This document shows, one piece after another, positions 1 to 9,188 of a DNA stretch of 34,257 bases. This stretch comes from Candidatus Trichofilum aggregatum. Lineage in GTDB: Bacteria > Chloroflexota > Anaerolineae > Promineifilales > Promineifilaceae. The notes under the pieces are model-generated. The model made no database searches, was not told the origin of the DNA, and saw only the letters and a program-made list of their open reading frames with translations. A program made the translations under genes and the position numbers. Each line of letters opens with the position of its first letter. The first letter of the stretch is position 1. The stretch covers positions 1 through 34,257 of the forward strand of contig JADJUV010000164.1 in assembly GCA_016716885.1 (NCBI GenBank), read 5' to 3'.

Positions 1-124
1 GTTGCAGGATTCGCAGCCGCAAGGAGATGGCTGTAGAGGCGGTAGCTAGCATCTAATCTGGGGTATTTAGATAACTTGCTTTAATTTGGTTCGAGGGGAA
101 GACCAGTGAAGTCTTATAGCAGAA

Positions 125-814
125 TTAAACCGGTAGATTCATATACTCACTTTCAAGAAACTGGCTAATTTGTGATTCTGAAAGACAGTCCAAAATACAA
201 ACTCCCCCATGTAGATTGAGAAGTTTGGCCAATTGTCTAATTGTTGTGCGATTTTTATTTCCCCCAGCTAGCAACTCGTCATGTTTTTGTAAAAACTTGA
301 GAAACCCATGCATTACATTGGGAGTTCGTCCCATTGCCTCTCCAGAATAGACTGTGTAATATCCAGATTAGTAAGCAAAATATAAGTTAGTTCATAAGGG
401 TCTTCGTTATCAGGGTTATATGATAGTTGTGCGTACCACCAAAGACGGGCAATTCCGTTCCCGAACAAGTGCCCGACTTTGAGATTGTCCAGATAGTATC
501 GCTCTAATGTAGGCCCAAAATTCAAGATGACTTAACCGTGTCCATAGTCTGGGGTCACGTGCTTGTAGCGGTGTCAGTGTAGTAAGGGCCTTATGGATTC
601 TTATAGCATTTTCTGAATCTTTCAAATCGTTGTTAGCTGGCATTACTAGACTTAACTCAGACAAAGGCTCAATTGCAGTTGCCAAGTCTCTCTGAAGGGG
701 TGATCCAATGCGATCTACCCAAATATTGTCAAGCTCGTAATTCTTTAAGTTTGTCTTTAAATCCGTGCGTAGTGTGTGGACGAAACTTTCTTTGAAAATG
801 TAGAGTGGTGGCAT
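125..814 (-). pseudogene. DUF6339-like protein, broken by two frameshifts
   Basis: Three overlapping minus-strand frames join into one protein of about 230 residues. The first runs from 814 to about 495, through RDPRLWTRLSHLEFWAY. The second continues to about 330 with RYYLDNLKVGHLFGNGIARLWW and NPDNEDPYELTYILL. The third, from MGRTPNVMHGFLKFL to LHGGVCILDCLS, ends at 125. Order, spacing and motifs (LWT.L.H..FW.Y, GIARLWW, DPYELT..LL, GGVC.LD.LS) match what I recall of DUF6339, a family of unknown function seen near DNA methyltransferases and GHKL ATPases. The start ATG at 814 lies 12 bases after the stop of the gene before it, so it was probably the last visible gene of the same operon. The two one-base shifts mean no full product is made, unless they are sequence errors. 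Family assignment is from memory. Confidence 0.6.
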
Positions 815-826
815 TGTACACGCTCT

Positions 827-1562
827 TTATGGCACTTCCGCTTCTGCCAGTGTATGTGCAGAAGCAAGTGCTCGTTTTATAGGTAGTTCAAGTAATTTTT
901 GAGCCAAAACAAGATTGTCTTGTTCATGTTGAAGATTGAGGAATTTAATCTTTCTTTTGAGTACGGTAACCCATTTGAGGTCATTATCGTCGCTGTCCTT
1001 ATACTCCGCTTTAATAAATTGTAGAGCTTCAATCAATGCTGGAAGTACTATAGCAGCTGTCAGCGGGCCAATTATTAATTCTGAATTCTTGAGTAATCTG
1101 TATTCTCGAAAATCAGGCTTTGACAAAAGATTATAATCTTATCTCCATTGAGATCTACTTGCATGGGTAAATCGAGTCTGATTTAGAATTTTCTACAATA
1201 TGCATGATCCGAACCAATTCTCTTCATAGAATCAAATTGGCTATCGATGTGAAAGGTAAGAGTCTCCCCAATTGCTAAAATATCCCCTTCATTGATTTCA
1301 AAAACTGCGTTTCCATAGTCGGGATGAGATTCAGAAACTTGATATGGTGAATTCTTCTTGTAGCTACCGCAAAAACATTGATCTCTATGGAATCATTTAA
1401 ATTCTCACTTGGGATATTTAGGCGAAAAGTTGTATCAGTAAAATCCAAGTAAATGAACTGTTTGTCAGATGACATCTCGATAGTAGCTTGAAATGCTGCA
1501 TTGGGAACATCATCACGATTTCCAACAACAGGGTGTGGGTATGAGCGCTCAAACAATTTCAT
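827..1562 (-). pseudogene. Unrecognised gene of the decayed defence operon, several frameshifts
   Basis: The gene starts at the ATG at 1562 (MKLFERSYPHPVVGN), which overlaps the stop of the GHKL ATPase by 14 bases. This is typical of translational coupling. The frame is kept to about 1318, then shifts: the next segment reads YGNAVFEINEGDILAIGETLTFHID. It shifts again near 1205 and before 1126, after which YRLLKNSELIIGPLTAAIVLPALIEAL runs to the stop at 827. Reassembled length is about 240 residues. The last third has a hydrophobic segment (PLTAAIVLPALIEAL) followed by a charged, probably helical tail. I do not recognise the family. Position between the ATPase and the DUF6339-like gene suggests a part of the same defence module, and it may be the missing effector, but no nuclease motif is visible. 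Confidence 0.5.
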
Positions 1563-1971
1563 AAGCTGAAACCTCCATTGCAACTCTTCGAGGTGTTTTT
1601 AACACTATTTCCACTTGTAATCCATCAGGAGAGACCGATAAAGGGCCAATACCCCCATTATTATTAATCGGAATATCCGCTCCAGATAAAAATCTTGCGC
1701 TGGACACCTCTGCTGCAACTTTCTGATCGTCACCAATTGTCCAAAAATAGAGTTCTACGGGGTTTTGAAGGTTGTTTTCAGCTTTTATTGTTGCTCGATA
1801 CACCCCTGAACTTGGGTTAACCGCAAATGTTCGATATTTAATGGAGATCGCAGGTTTAGAGTTTGCACCTCCAGGATGCCCACTTGTGGTTTCTTTTTCA
1901 CTAGAATGTTTAATCGTAGAAACGTTATTGCTACCAGACGTAAAAGTATTATGCGTTTTGACACTACCTTC
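1549..1971 (-). pseudogene. GHKL ATPase, C-terminal part (cut off by IS66)
   Basis: This is the 3' part of the ATPase gene whose 5' part lies at 3530-5009. Removing the IS66 element and one copy of the target repeat joins ...GMGNVSLEG directly to SVKTHNTFTSGSNN in one sensible protein. The segment ends VEIVLKTPRRVAMEVSAYEIV. It looks like a beta-rich C-terminal domain rather than ATPase core. Within this piece the frame is open to the TGA at 1549. An ATG in this frame at 2004 lies inside the IS end and is not a real start. Confidence 0.6.
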
Positions 1972-3529
1972 GTAACCGTTCAGATGTAGTTTGAACGGAG
2001 TCAATTACAAAAAAGGGCCATAGCCTGAAAGATAAAAAACAGGCATACTGCAAGAATGAGCGTCACCGATCCCCTTCCCGGCATCTCCCAGAGCGATTGG
2101 CAAGTCACACCCGTAGCGGTGCGGCAGTTGGTGCAAACGTTATTGGCGTCGGTCGGGCAGTTGCAGCAAGAGGTGGCCCAGCTGCGGGAGCAGGTGAACA
2201 AGAATTCACAGAACTCATCCAAACCCCCTTCCAACGACCCGCCCTCGGTGAAACGGAAGCCACCAGTGGCTAAAGGGAAACGGAAACGGGGTGGTCAACC
2301 CGGTCATGAAGGTCGAGGGCGGTCGCTGAAACCAGCCAAGCAGGTGAGCCGATTTGTCGTTAGTCGTCCTCATGAGTGCGTTCATTGTGGTACGTTGCTG
2401 TTGGGATACGACCCGCAACCCAGCCGCCATCAGGTGACGGAGTTGCCTGCCATCGAACCGGAGATAATCGAGTATCAGGTTCACAGTTTGCCTTGTATGG
2501 CTTGTGGTCAACAGACACGAGGGCAATGGCCAACAGCGATGCCCGCAGGCAGTTTTGGGCCACGGGTACAAGCCACTACAGGTTACTTGAGTGGTCGCTT
2601 TGGGGTCAGTCACCGGGATATTCAAGAGTTGATGGACACCTTGTTTGGCGTGGCGATGGGCTTGGGCACGGTGTCGGCACAAGAGCACCGACTCAGCCAG
2701 GCGTTGGTTGCACCCGTGCGAGAAGCCCAAACCTTTTGCAGCAGCAACCAGCGGTTAATGTCGATGAAACGAGCTGGCGCGAAGAAGACCATTCCTGTTG
2801 GCTGTGGGCCGCCTCTACACCAGAGGTGGTGCTCTTTTTGCTTCAGGCCAGCCGTAGTCAGCAAGGGGTCGTGGCTTTGTTGGGTACCGACTTTATGCCG
2901 GGTATAATCAGTTCCTGATCGGCATAGTGCACAAGGGTTGCCGGATGAACCCCATCAACTGTCGGTGGTCTCATTTGCAGCGTGATTTCAGGCTTTGGTG
3001 AATCGAGGTGGCGAGTCGGCGGTGATGGGTCGCCTGTTGCTGAACCAGACCTGTAGATGTTTACGCTCTGGCATCAGTCACGCGATGGCACCGCCACCCG
3101 CGCTGCTTTCCAGACCGCTTGTAACCATTGCCAAGAGATTGAGGCCCTGTTGGAGTTGACCACCCTCTTGGTGCCGCACCGGCAGACCCAGGCCACCTGT
3201 CGTAACTTGCTCCGCCATAAAGCGGCGTTGTGGCGCTTTGTTGACCATGAAGGGGTTGAGCCAACTAACAATGCCGCTGAGCAAGCCTTGCGTCGGGGCG
3301 TCCTCTGGCGCAAACGCAGCTTTGGCACCCAAAGTCAGGCGGGAAGCCGTTTTTGTGGAACGTCTCTTGACGGTGGTTATTTCCCTGCGTCGCCAGCATC
3401 GTCATGTCCTTGGTTTTTCTGGAGACCTGCAGGAGCCCTTTGGTTCAGGAGTTGCCCCCTGCCTTCTTTGTGCCGCAATAGCTCAACTGACCTCTTTTCA
3501 GCCTGTTTGAATCACAACTGAACGGTTAC
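1972..3529. mobile_element. IS66-family insertion sequence, degraded
   Basis: The ends are a perfect 12-bp inverted repeat, GTAACCGTTCAG at 1972-1983 and CTGAACGGTTAC at 3518-3529. They begin with GTAA, as is usual for IS66. The flanks carry the expected 8-bp target duplication with one indel: CTACCTTC before the left end (1964-1971) and CTATCCTTC after the right end (3530-3538). The element is about 1.56 kb and carries only a tnpC-type gene. It interrupts the GHKL ATPase gene. Confidence 0.8.
2056..3510 (+). pseudogene. IS66-family transposase (tnpC type), multiply frameshifted
   Basis: The N-terminus is intact: a leucine-zipper-like stretch (LVQTLLASVGQLQQEVAQLREQ), then NSQNSSKPPSNDPP and a basic GKRKRGGQPGHEG segment. 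A zinc-finger-like CVHCG...CMACG follows, as in IS66 TnpC. The catalytic part is scattered over several frames: VNVDETSWRE (first Asp, from about 2750), then SHLQRDFQALVNRGG near 2970, then EALLELTTLL and EPTNNAAEQALRRGVLWRKRSFGTQS near 3250. The last holds the final catalytic Glu region. The tail RRQHRHVLGF ends at 3510 in yet another frame. At least four shifts mean it cannot make active transposase. The decay is much heavier than in the other insertion element here, so this insertion is older. Confidence 0.8.
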
Positions 3530-5009
3530 CTATCCTTCTAAAGATACATTGCCCATACCACCATTATTTTGGTCCGTTTGATATTCACCTTCACCAGGAT
3601 CGGTTTGATCAGGCTGCATCTTGCGATTTTTTCGCTCAATGGGTTCTCCTATTATCACTTTTCTGGTAATGGATTTCTCTCGTATGCCTCACCCCCAGAC
3701 ACATGCTCCGAGGTTTCAAATGCGTCATCACCACTGTCGTCATCGTGGGGTAGATAACAGTTTAGTCCAGGCACCGCAATGACATGGATATCGTCTACAG
3801 GGCTAATTTCTTAATACAACCACAGATGGAAAACACATATTCATTTTTCAAGGCTTTGTTTGCCCCCTTGTCTGGATAATCTGGATCCCAAATACTCGCT
3901 GACGCGGTAGTTCCATTTCTCCAAGCTTCTGATTCCCTGTCTCGTTTCGGCATACAAAAACACCTAAACGGAACTATTAGACGAAATCCCTTTTCAAGGA
4001 TTTTTCATGCCGGTTTTTCAGACCATCACAATACGCTTTGGGAGATCTTTTTCCCCAGCCGTTAAATACAAGCTAATGGTTTTGAGAGATTAGGAAGCTC
4101 ATGGTTGGCTGTTGGGTGGTAGGATTTTTATAAGCATCGTAGTAGAGATGTGCGAGGTAATCATCCCGTTTGCTAAATTGATCCAGAAGTTCAGGCAGTA
4201 CCTGCCTGTTTATTTTTTGGTCTCCGACAATGACTTCTAAGTCTCCAAACTCAATCGCAGGCCAAAAGTTGTCTAGTACTGAATAAACCAAATCGTCCTG
4301 CCACTGTTCACGAGCATCAAACCCTAATATTAAAATATCGGTTCCAAGTTTACTTCTCAGAAAGATTTCTGGAATCATGTCCCGTTTTCTTACAGATATA
4401 CCATTGTCTCCTCCCAGATAACCGACAGGCTGTACAACAGTACCATCAGCACCTGTGTGAGAAACAAGCATTGCAACTCCTTGAAAAATATATTCTTTGT
4501 CAGTGTTGAGTGTTGAATAAAAAACAGTTCGCATTTTGCTGGCGGCAAATGGAGCATTTTTGCCAATACCAAATGATCCTCCTTCACCTCCACCCTTTGA
4601 GGATGAGCCGGCACTGCGTATCAAGTTAAACCAGTTTTTCTCTTTCTTTATCACTGCCTAAGACTCCCGACGTATTGAAATCACTAATGCGTAGTACATC
4701 TATGTTTGATGACCGGGCAAGTTTTGTTGCACTAACAAAAAACTCGGTCGCCTTTTTTATCGTGTTTCCAATACTCGTTTGAACTCAAGGCTGCTTTCAG
4801 ATTTTCAATATCTGGCAACTTGCTTCTCTTGAACTTGCTGAGGAAAAGACTACTTCAACAGGCTTGTTTGGATCGAGTCGCGCATCAAGGCTATTTTGTA
4901 TTAATTCTCTTGCAAGGTACCTATCAAAATTACCTTTAAAGGTTTCAACACCAGCATCGTGAAAACCACTTTCTCGGCCACCGTTATTCTTGGCAAATGT
5001 CCATTTCAT
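3530..5009 (-). pseudogene. GHKL-type (MutL/MORC-like) ATPase of a defence operon, N-terminal and middle part, broken
   Basis: GHKL ATPases use a Bergerat fold; relatives occur beside DNA methyltransferases in restriction-like systems. The N-box is ARELIQNSLDAR near residue 40. The G1 box is IDVLRISDFNTSGVLG, readable in another frame near 4690. The G2 region is GGGEGGSFGIGKNAPFAASKMRTVFYST near 4560. Later pieces follow in changing frames: GEKDLPKRIVMV, GVFVCRNETGNQKLGEMELPR, WDPDYPDKGANK, PVDDIHVIAVPGLNCYLP and GEGEYQTDQNNGGMGN. I count at least six frameshifts. I chose ATG 5009 (MKWTFAKNN) over ATG 5024. If the IS1182 element is taken out, the methyltransferase stop falls just before 5009. 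The gene resumes at 1971 beyond the IS66 insertion. As it stands it is dead, unless many indels are sequence errors. Confidence 0.65.
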
Positions 5010-5026
5010 CTTTATATGCTCCATTT

Positions 5027-6787
5027 ATGATTCTGTTGGCGAACCTCAAAAAGAAGCAGCAAGGGCCAGAAAATTGGACTGGCGAGTTTTCCCTTTAGGG
5101 ATCTCATGAAACCAAGAAACCAAGCGGGTCAAATTGATAGCAGCAGCCGTGGCCACATGTTGCAAGTGGGTTTTAGCCAGGCCAACATACCGAGCCCGAC
5201 GCAGGCCAAAAGAGCGCGTTCCTTGAGAGATTGTTCCCTCAACCCCGGCACGCCGGTGACATTTTTCCTTAAACGCCTCGGTCTCCTGTCGTTGACGGGC
5301 AGATTGTAATGTTTCGTAGATAGGTTGCAGATAAATAGAAAGGGTACGAGGAGCCGTTGCGCTTTTGGTGCATAGGGTACGAGAGGCACAAGCAATACAC
5401 TCTTCAGGAGAAAATCGAATGTGAACTCGTTCCTGACCGTGTTTATCGCGGGCTGCTTCCCAACGGGCACTCACTTTTCCCTGCGGACACGTGGCTTGTT
5501 GCTCTTCCCAATCAATAGAGAAGCAGGCACTCGCATAGCCCACTCCGGCACGAGCCTGCCAACTGCTATTAGGTAAGAGAGGGCCAACCAACTCCAGGCT
5601 ATATTCTTCTCGCGCCTGCCATAATTTGATAGCTGAAGTGTAGCCCGCATCCACAAAATGCTCGCCAGGTAATAACTGCTTCTGGGCCAGGGCGTCATGA
5701 ATATCCTCAATCACTTCCACATCGGTGACAGCGGCTGGTCGCGTATCTACATGGATAATGATATGGGGACTTTCCTCCTCACAACTTTCTGTTAAATGTA
5801 CTTTGTAGCCGGTCCAATTGACATCTCGTTTGGAACCATTTCGCGCTTCATGGTCATAAGGGGATTGAATCAAGAGTCGCTTGGGTGGCGTATTTTTGTC
5901 AGTTCGCCACTTGAGTTGGTCTTCATCCAGATAGTAATTCTGGAGCCAGACACAACGCAGGATATCAACAGATGGTATCGCGGCTAAAAACGGTGGCGCG
6001 TTTTCTTGATAAATCTGGCTCAGAAGATGCCACCCATCTAGACCAATCGCCATTCGCAACGCTTCTTGTTCACTTTTTTTCTGGGGGATTCGATAGCCAT
6101 CGAAACGCGGCCCATAGCGGTCAAACCAATCTTGACTGATTTGTTGCCGTAACCATTCTGGGGCCACGACACTCATGTCATTCAAGACCCGTCGCATCGT
6201 TTCCCCAACACAACTGAGTCGGTTTAGTTGTCGTATCCTAGCCAATACCGCTGTCGAATCGGTCCGTTGTTGTCCTCCGGCTTTGACCAGACCTCGTTCT
6301 CGCCATTGTTGGAGCATATCATCCAGCAGTTTTGCCTCTTGGCCCCCCGCTATCAAGCGATCCCGGAATTCACTTAATACCGAATAGTGGAAACCACTGT
6401 CTCGTATCTCCAGGTTCAAAGCGTATTTCCAGTCGATTCGTGCCCGGACAGCTTCGGCTGCTTGTCGGTCTGTTAATCCTTCGGCATATTGCATCACCGT
6501 TACCATCGCTACCAGTCCGGGCGGCAGTCCTGGTTGCCCATCATGGGCAAATAACTGCGCGAATTCACTGTCTTCGTACATCATCCCTAATTCGTCTCGC
6601 ATCGTCATGTACATATTCCCATTCGGAAAGGCTGTCTGGGCTATTTCTTTTGTTTCTTCCGGTATTTCTACTATATAGCGGCGGCTCATTGACATTTTTC
6701 CTTCCTCCATTTTCCTGTCATTTTTGCCGCCCTAGTATACTCTTTCCCCTTAGAACCCCTCTCATCCACGTTCGCCAACAGAATCAT
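5027..6787. mobile_element. IS1182-family insertion sequence, apparently intact
   Basis: Perfect 18-bp inverted repeats bound the element: ATGATTCTGTTGGCGAAC at 5027-5044 and its reverse complement at 6770-6787. It holds one full-length transposase gene. I see no clear target duplication. It sits precisely at the junction of the methyltransferase and the ATPase gene. The outermost few bases of the repeat could belong to the target, so the exact ends are uncertain by a few bases. Confidence 0.8.
5046..6710 (-). CDS. IS1182-family transposase
   Basis: A full-length DDE transposase of 554 residues, typical for IS1182. The N-terminus has the DUF772-type region (MTMRDELGMMYEDSEFAQLFAHDG through RLIAGGQEAKLLDDML). 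The catalytic part follows, with candidate acidic residues in QRTDSTAVLARIR, in HFVDAGYTSA and in the C-terminal GVEGTISQGTRSFGLRRARY segment. That last segment is the usual Glu-bearing motif before the end HLQHVATAAAINLTRL. Two C..C pairs (CIACASRTLC) may bind a metal. The ATG at 6692 (MSMSRRYIVEIPEE) is as good a start as 6710. The frame is uninterrupted, unlike every gene around it, which points to recent insertion and possible activity. Confidence 0.9.
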   Translation of the reverse strand: MEEGKMSMSRRYIVEIPEETKEIAQTAFPNGNMYMTMRDELGMMYEDSEFAQLFAHDGQPGLPPGLVAMVTVMQYAEGLTDRQAAEAVRARIDWKYALNLEIRDSGFHYSVLSEFRDRLIAGGQEAKLLDDMLQQWRERGLVKAGGQQRTDSTAVLARIRQLNRLSCVGETMRRVLNDMSVVAPEWLRQQISQDWFDRYGPRFDGYRIPQKKSEQEALRMAIGLDGWHLLSQIYQENAPPFLAAIPSVDILRCVWLQNYYLDEDQLKWRTDKNTPPKRLLIQSPYDHEARNGSKRDVNWTGYKVHLTESCEEESPHIIIHVDTRPAAVTDVEVIEDIHDALAQKQLLPGEHFVDAGYTSAIKLWQAREEYSLELVGPLLPNSSWQARAGVGYASACFSIDWEEQQATCPQGKVSARWEAARDKHGQERVHIRFSPEECIACASRTLCTKSATAPRTLSIYLQPIYETLQSARQRQETEAFKEKCHRRAGVEGTISQGTRSFGLRRARYVGLAKTHLQHVATAAAINLTRLVSWFHEIPKGKTRQSNFLALAASF

Positions 6788-7808
6788 ATATGGATTAATA
6801 GTGGTTAATACTTGCATCACACTTTCAGCGATCTTCGTAACTAAAGGGACGGTTATAGAGTTACCTATTTGTTTATATATTTGATTTCGTGAAACGTTCG
6901 TCAGTATAACAAACCAATCATCCTGATAACCTTGTAAACGGGCACATTCGCGTGGAGTTAGCTTCCTAATTCCCCAACTGTCCTTTTATTACAGGCTGAT
7001 TATGTCCCCCTTCACCCATATTTGCCATCAGCGTAAAACACATACCTGATTTATTTTGTCGCACATAACTACGTCTTAACTGATAAATTGAGTCTTCCCC
7101 TCCATTCTCCATTGCTTCAGTGAACATTGGATAGTACTGTGAGGTGGGCTTGAAATAAAAACTATCATCAGCTTGGCAGCTTAAATCCAAGAATGTATCG
7201 ACTGGTTCCATTGAACCTTTAGGCAATTCAGATGGGAAAATGAAATTATTTGATGAAAAGTGTTGACAACTTAATGCAACCATGAAGATGCGTTCGCGGT
7301 TTTGCGGGATATTTGTATGAGTTGCAGTATTAAGTATTTGTGCATTTGATTCGGTGAACCAATAACCAGCTTTCTGAATTTCAGTTTGTATTCGTTTAAA
7401 GGTTCGCCCTTTATCATGAACCTTCAAGTTCTTCACGTTCTCCATCACTAGAACTTTGGGTTTGTCATTACCAAACTCTTTAATAAGCCTTATGATTTCC
7501 ATAAATAAGATTCCACGTTCGTCATTGAACCCCCGTTTTTCCCCAGCGATCGAAAACGGTTGACAAGGAAACCCAGCAGTAAATATATCAACTGGCTCGA
7601 TTTGATCCGCTAAGACACTTAAAGTTTCAATAGGTTTGTGATAATGTTTAATATTGGGAAAGTTTGCCCTAAACGTCAATGTGGCTTGATGATCTTTTTC
7701 GTTCGCCCAAGCAATGGTTGCACCCACTTCTTGAAAGGCTCGTGCAAAGCCCCCAATAGCTGCAAACAGGCAGCCAACTTTGAATTTTGCTCTTGTAGTC
7801 TCGATCAT
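6770..7808 (-). pseudogene. C5 cytosine DNA methyltransferase, frameshifted before motif IX
   Basis: This would transfer a methyl group from SAM to C5 of cytosine in a target I cannot infer. Motif I is CLFAAIGGFARAF (residues 13-25), motif IV is GFPCQPFSIAG with the catalytic Cys at residue 82, motif VI is MENVKNL (122-128) and motif VIII is PQNRERIFMVA (168-178). The first frame ends at 6966. The missing motifs IX and X are readable one frame over: GIRKLTPRECARLQGYQDDW and then YKQIGNS.TVPLV. The shift is near 6995, at an AAAAGG run. The 3' end abuts the IS1182 right end. Without motif X, SAM binding should fail, so a single-base indel probably inactivates it. A sequence error in the A run is the alternative. 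The ATG at 7808 is in frame with all N-terminal motifs. Confidence 0.85.
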
Positions 7809-7952
7809 TTGCTGTTGCTACCTTCAGCTATTATTGCCCTGCCTTGAGGTTTACACGTGTCAGGGGCTAAATCCAGCAAATTACTGGAGTAAAAAGTATA
7901 CGCTCTTTTAAGTGCCGGACAAGATGACTGTTATTCAGACTTTCGTAAACTA

Positions 7953-8195
7953 TTAATCATGGATGGAGATTACAGCTTTCACTTCACAGTAGCTGACTTC
8001 TCCTAATGTGCTATAGATATGTCTTTTCCTTTGAACTTTTTCCTGCAACAATTCCAGATACAACATCATGGCTTCCTGAATATGGGCCAGGGCCTCATCT
8101 ACCGTGTCGCCAAAGGTATGACATCCCGGCAGGGATGGGACGTAAGCATGAAACGCCTCTTCGTCCGGTTCTATGACAACGGTATAACTGTTCAT
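7953..8195 (-). CDS. hicB: HicB-family antitoxin-like protein, orphan
   Basis: About 80 residues. The partial RNase H-like HicB/UPF0150 domain is clear: MNSYTVVIEPDEEAFHAYVPSLPGCHTFGDTVDEALAHIQEAMMLYLELL. HicB proteins neutralise the mRNA interferase HicA and often repress their own operon. No HicA-like gene of 55-85 codons fits in the 144 bases downstream or the 150 bases upstream, so this copy stands alone. The short C-terminal tail gives no clear DNA-binding domain. I chose the ATG at 8195 because the domain begins there; an in-frame ATG at 8216 would add seven polar residues. It lies just outside the decayed defence operon and just before the first GCGGCCGC site. Confidence 0.75.
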   Translation of the reverse strand: MNSYTVVIEPDEEAFHAYVPSLPGCHTFGDTVDEALAHIQEAMMLYLELLQEKVQRKRHIYSTLGEVSYCEVKAVISIHD

Positions 8196-8368
8196 GTTTG
8201 TTTTTCTCTCGTCCACTTTGAAGGCTGGGTTTACAAAGCCTTATGTGAACTCTAGAGAGGAAATTGTAGCGCAAAATGAGGGGTTTGCCGGGAAAGGGTG
8301 GTGGGGTTCGCGGCCGCGTTACCTACAAACTATACTAACCCGTGAGTCTCATAACCCAACCACAGCTC

Positions 8369-8878
8369 TCAAACGTCCGGTACATCAGACAACACGGTTG
8401 CTGGCCCTTTAGCCGAGCTTTTCACAACACTGAAACTGCCATCTGTTTCCAGCACCACCGCTTCCACCTGCTCTGGTTGTTCTATCCCCTGGCTACGCAT
8501 AGCCTGGCGTATCTCTCCCTCATTCCCCCGCTCCGTCTTCATGGCCCCCCAAAGAAACTCTCCCTTGTGGAACAATAGCTTAGGCTCCGCTTTTACCAAA
8601 CGACTTATCGTTTTAGAGCGGACGGAAAGCCAGGTGATTATAAACTGGAGCAAGATTAACAAAGCCAGGGCCAGGATACCTTCAGCCAGCGCCGTGTCTT
8701 TAGAAAGAAGAATCGTCGCCAACGTTGATCCCAAAGCCACCGTCACCACAAAATCAAACGCGTTCATTTTGGAGAGTGTACGTTTGCCTGAAACACGCAA
8801 GAGTAAGATAAGGGCCACATAAGCAGAAACCCCAACGATAAACGTCCTTACCAATCCACTCCAACTATCAAAGAACAT
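8369..8878 (-). CDS. DUF421 family membrane protein (YetF/YcaP-like)
   Basis: A 169-residue protein with two to three N-terminal membrane helices (LVRTFIVGVSAYVALILLLRV, FDFVVTVALGSTLATILL, GILALALLILLQFIITWLSV). A soluble C-terminal domain follows. The family signature around RVSGKRTLSKMNAFDFVVTVALGS is present, as is LVKAEPKLLFHKGEFLWGAMKTERGNEGEI..AMRSQGI in the cytoplasmic part. Length is a little short of the Bacillus YetF proteins but common for shorter members. Function in the family is poorly known; some members affect spore germination. It stands alone, with 490 bases of spacing on the upstream side. Confidence 0.85.
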   Translation of the reverse strand: MFFDSWSGLVRTFIVGVSAYVALILLLRVSGKRTLSKMNAFDFVVTVALGSTLATILLSKDTALAEGILALALLILLQFIITWLSVRSKTISRLVKAEPKLLFHKGEFLWGAMKTERGNEGEIRQAMRSQGIEQPEQVEAVVLETDGSFSVVKSSAKGPATVLSDVPDV

Positions 8879-9188
8879 ATTAACTCCCGGATGTGTGCCA
8901 TCGCCTCATTCTATCGCTTTCAATGAAAAGCTCGACTTTGGCGAAAACTTGACGGCCTCTGGAAATCTCTGTCTTCACCGCTGGCTCTCTGGGTAATTTC
9001 TTCTCGTATAGACCCTAACCTGGACAACCAGGATAAATCACAGAAATTTTTCGGCCCGCGGCCGGACAATCCCGCAGATTAACGCCGATTTTCGCTGATT
9101 AAAGAATCTGCGTTAATCCCCAAAATCTGCGGTTAAAGGTCTTGCTAACTGGTCAAGAAGTTAACTCGTCAGGTACTAAACCCACCCT
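8879..9188. other. Spacer with one copy of a dispersed dyad repeat
   Basis: No gene is visible. The stretch holds the first copy of a repeat (9072-9137) and degenerate flanks related to the copy at 25.95 kb, including a CCCTAACCTGGA block near 9013. Confidence 0.6.
9072..9137. repeat. Dispersed dyad repeat, copy 1
   Basis: This 66-base stretch recurs at 25949-26013 with a single indel, about 17 kb away. It is built from nested arms: CCGCAGATTAACGC pairs with GCGTTAAT and CTGCGG further on. Weaker similarity continues about 30 bases downstream and 50 bases upstream in both copies. It looks like a small non-coding palindromic or MITE-like repeat. Confidence 0.75.

Noticed and set aside
1..124. 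Possible tRNA or gene at the left edge
   Set aside because: No cloverleaf, start codon or conserved motif could be found in these bases.
2215..2730. A 171-codon minus-strand frame
   Set aside because: It is antisense to the well-conserved N-terminal part of the IS66 transposase.
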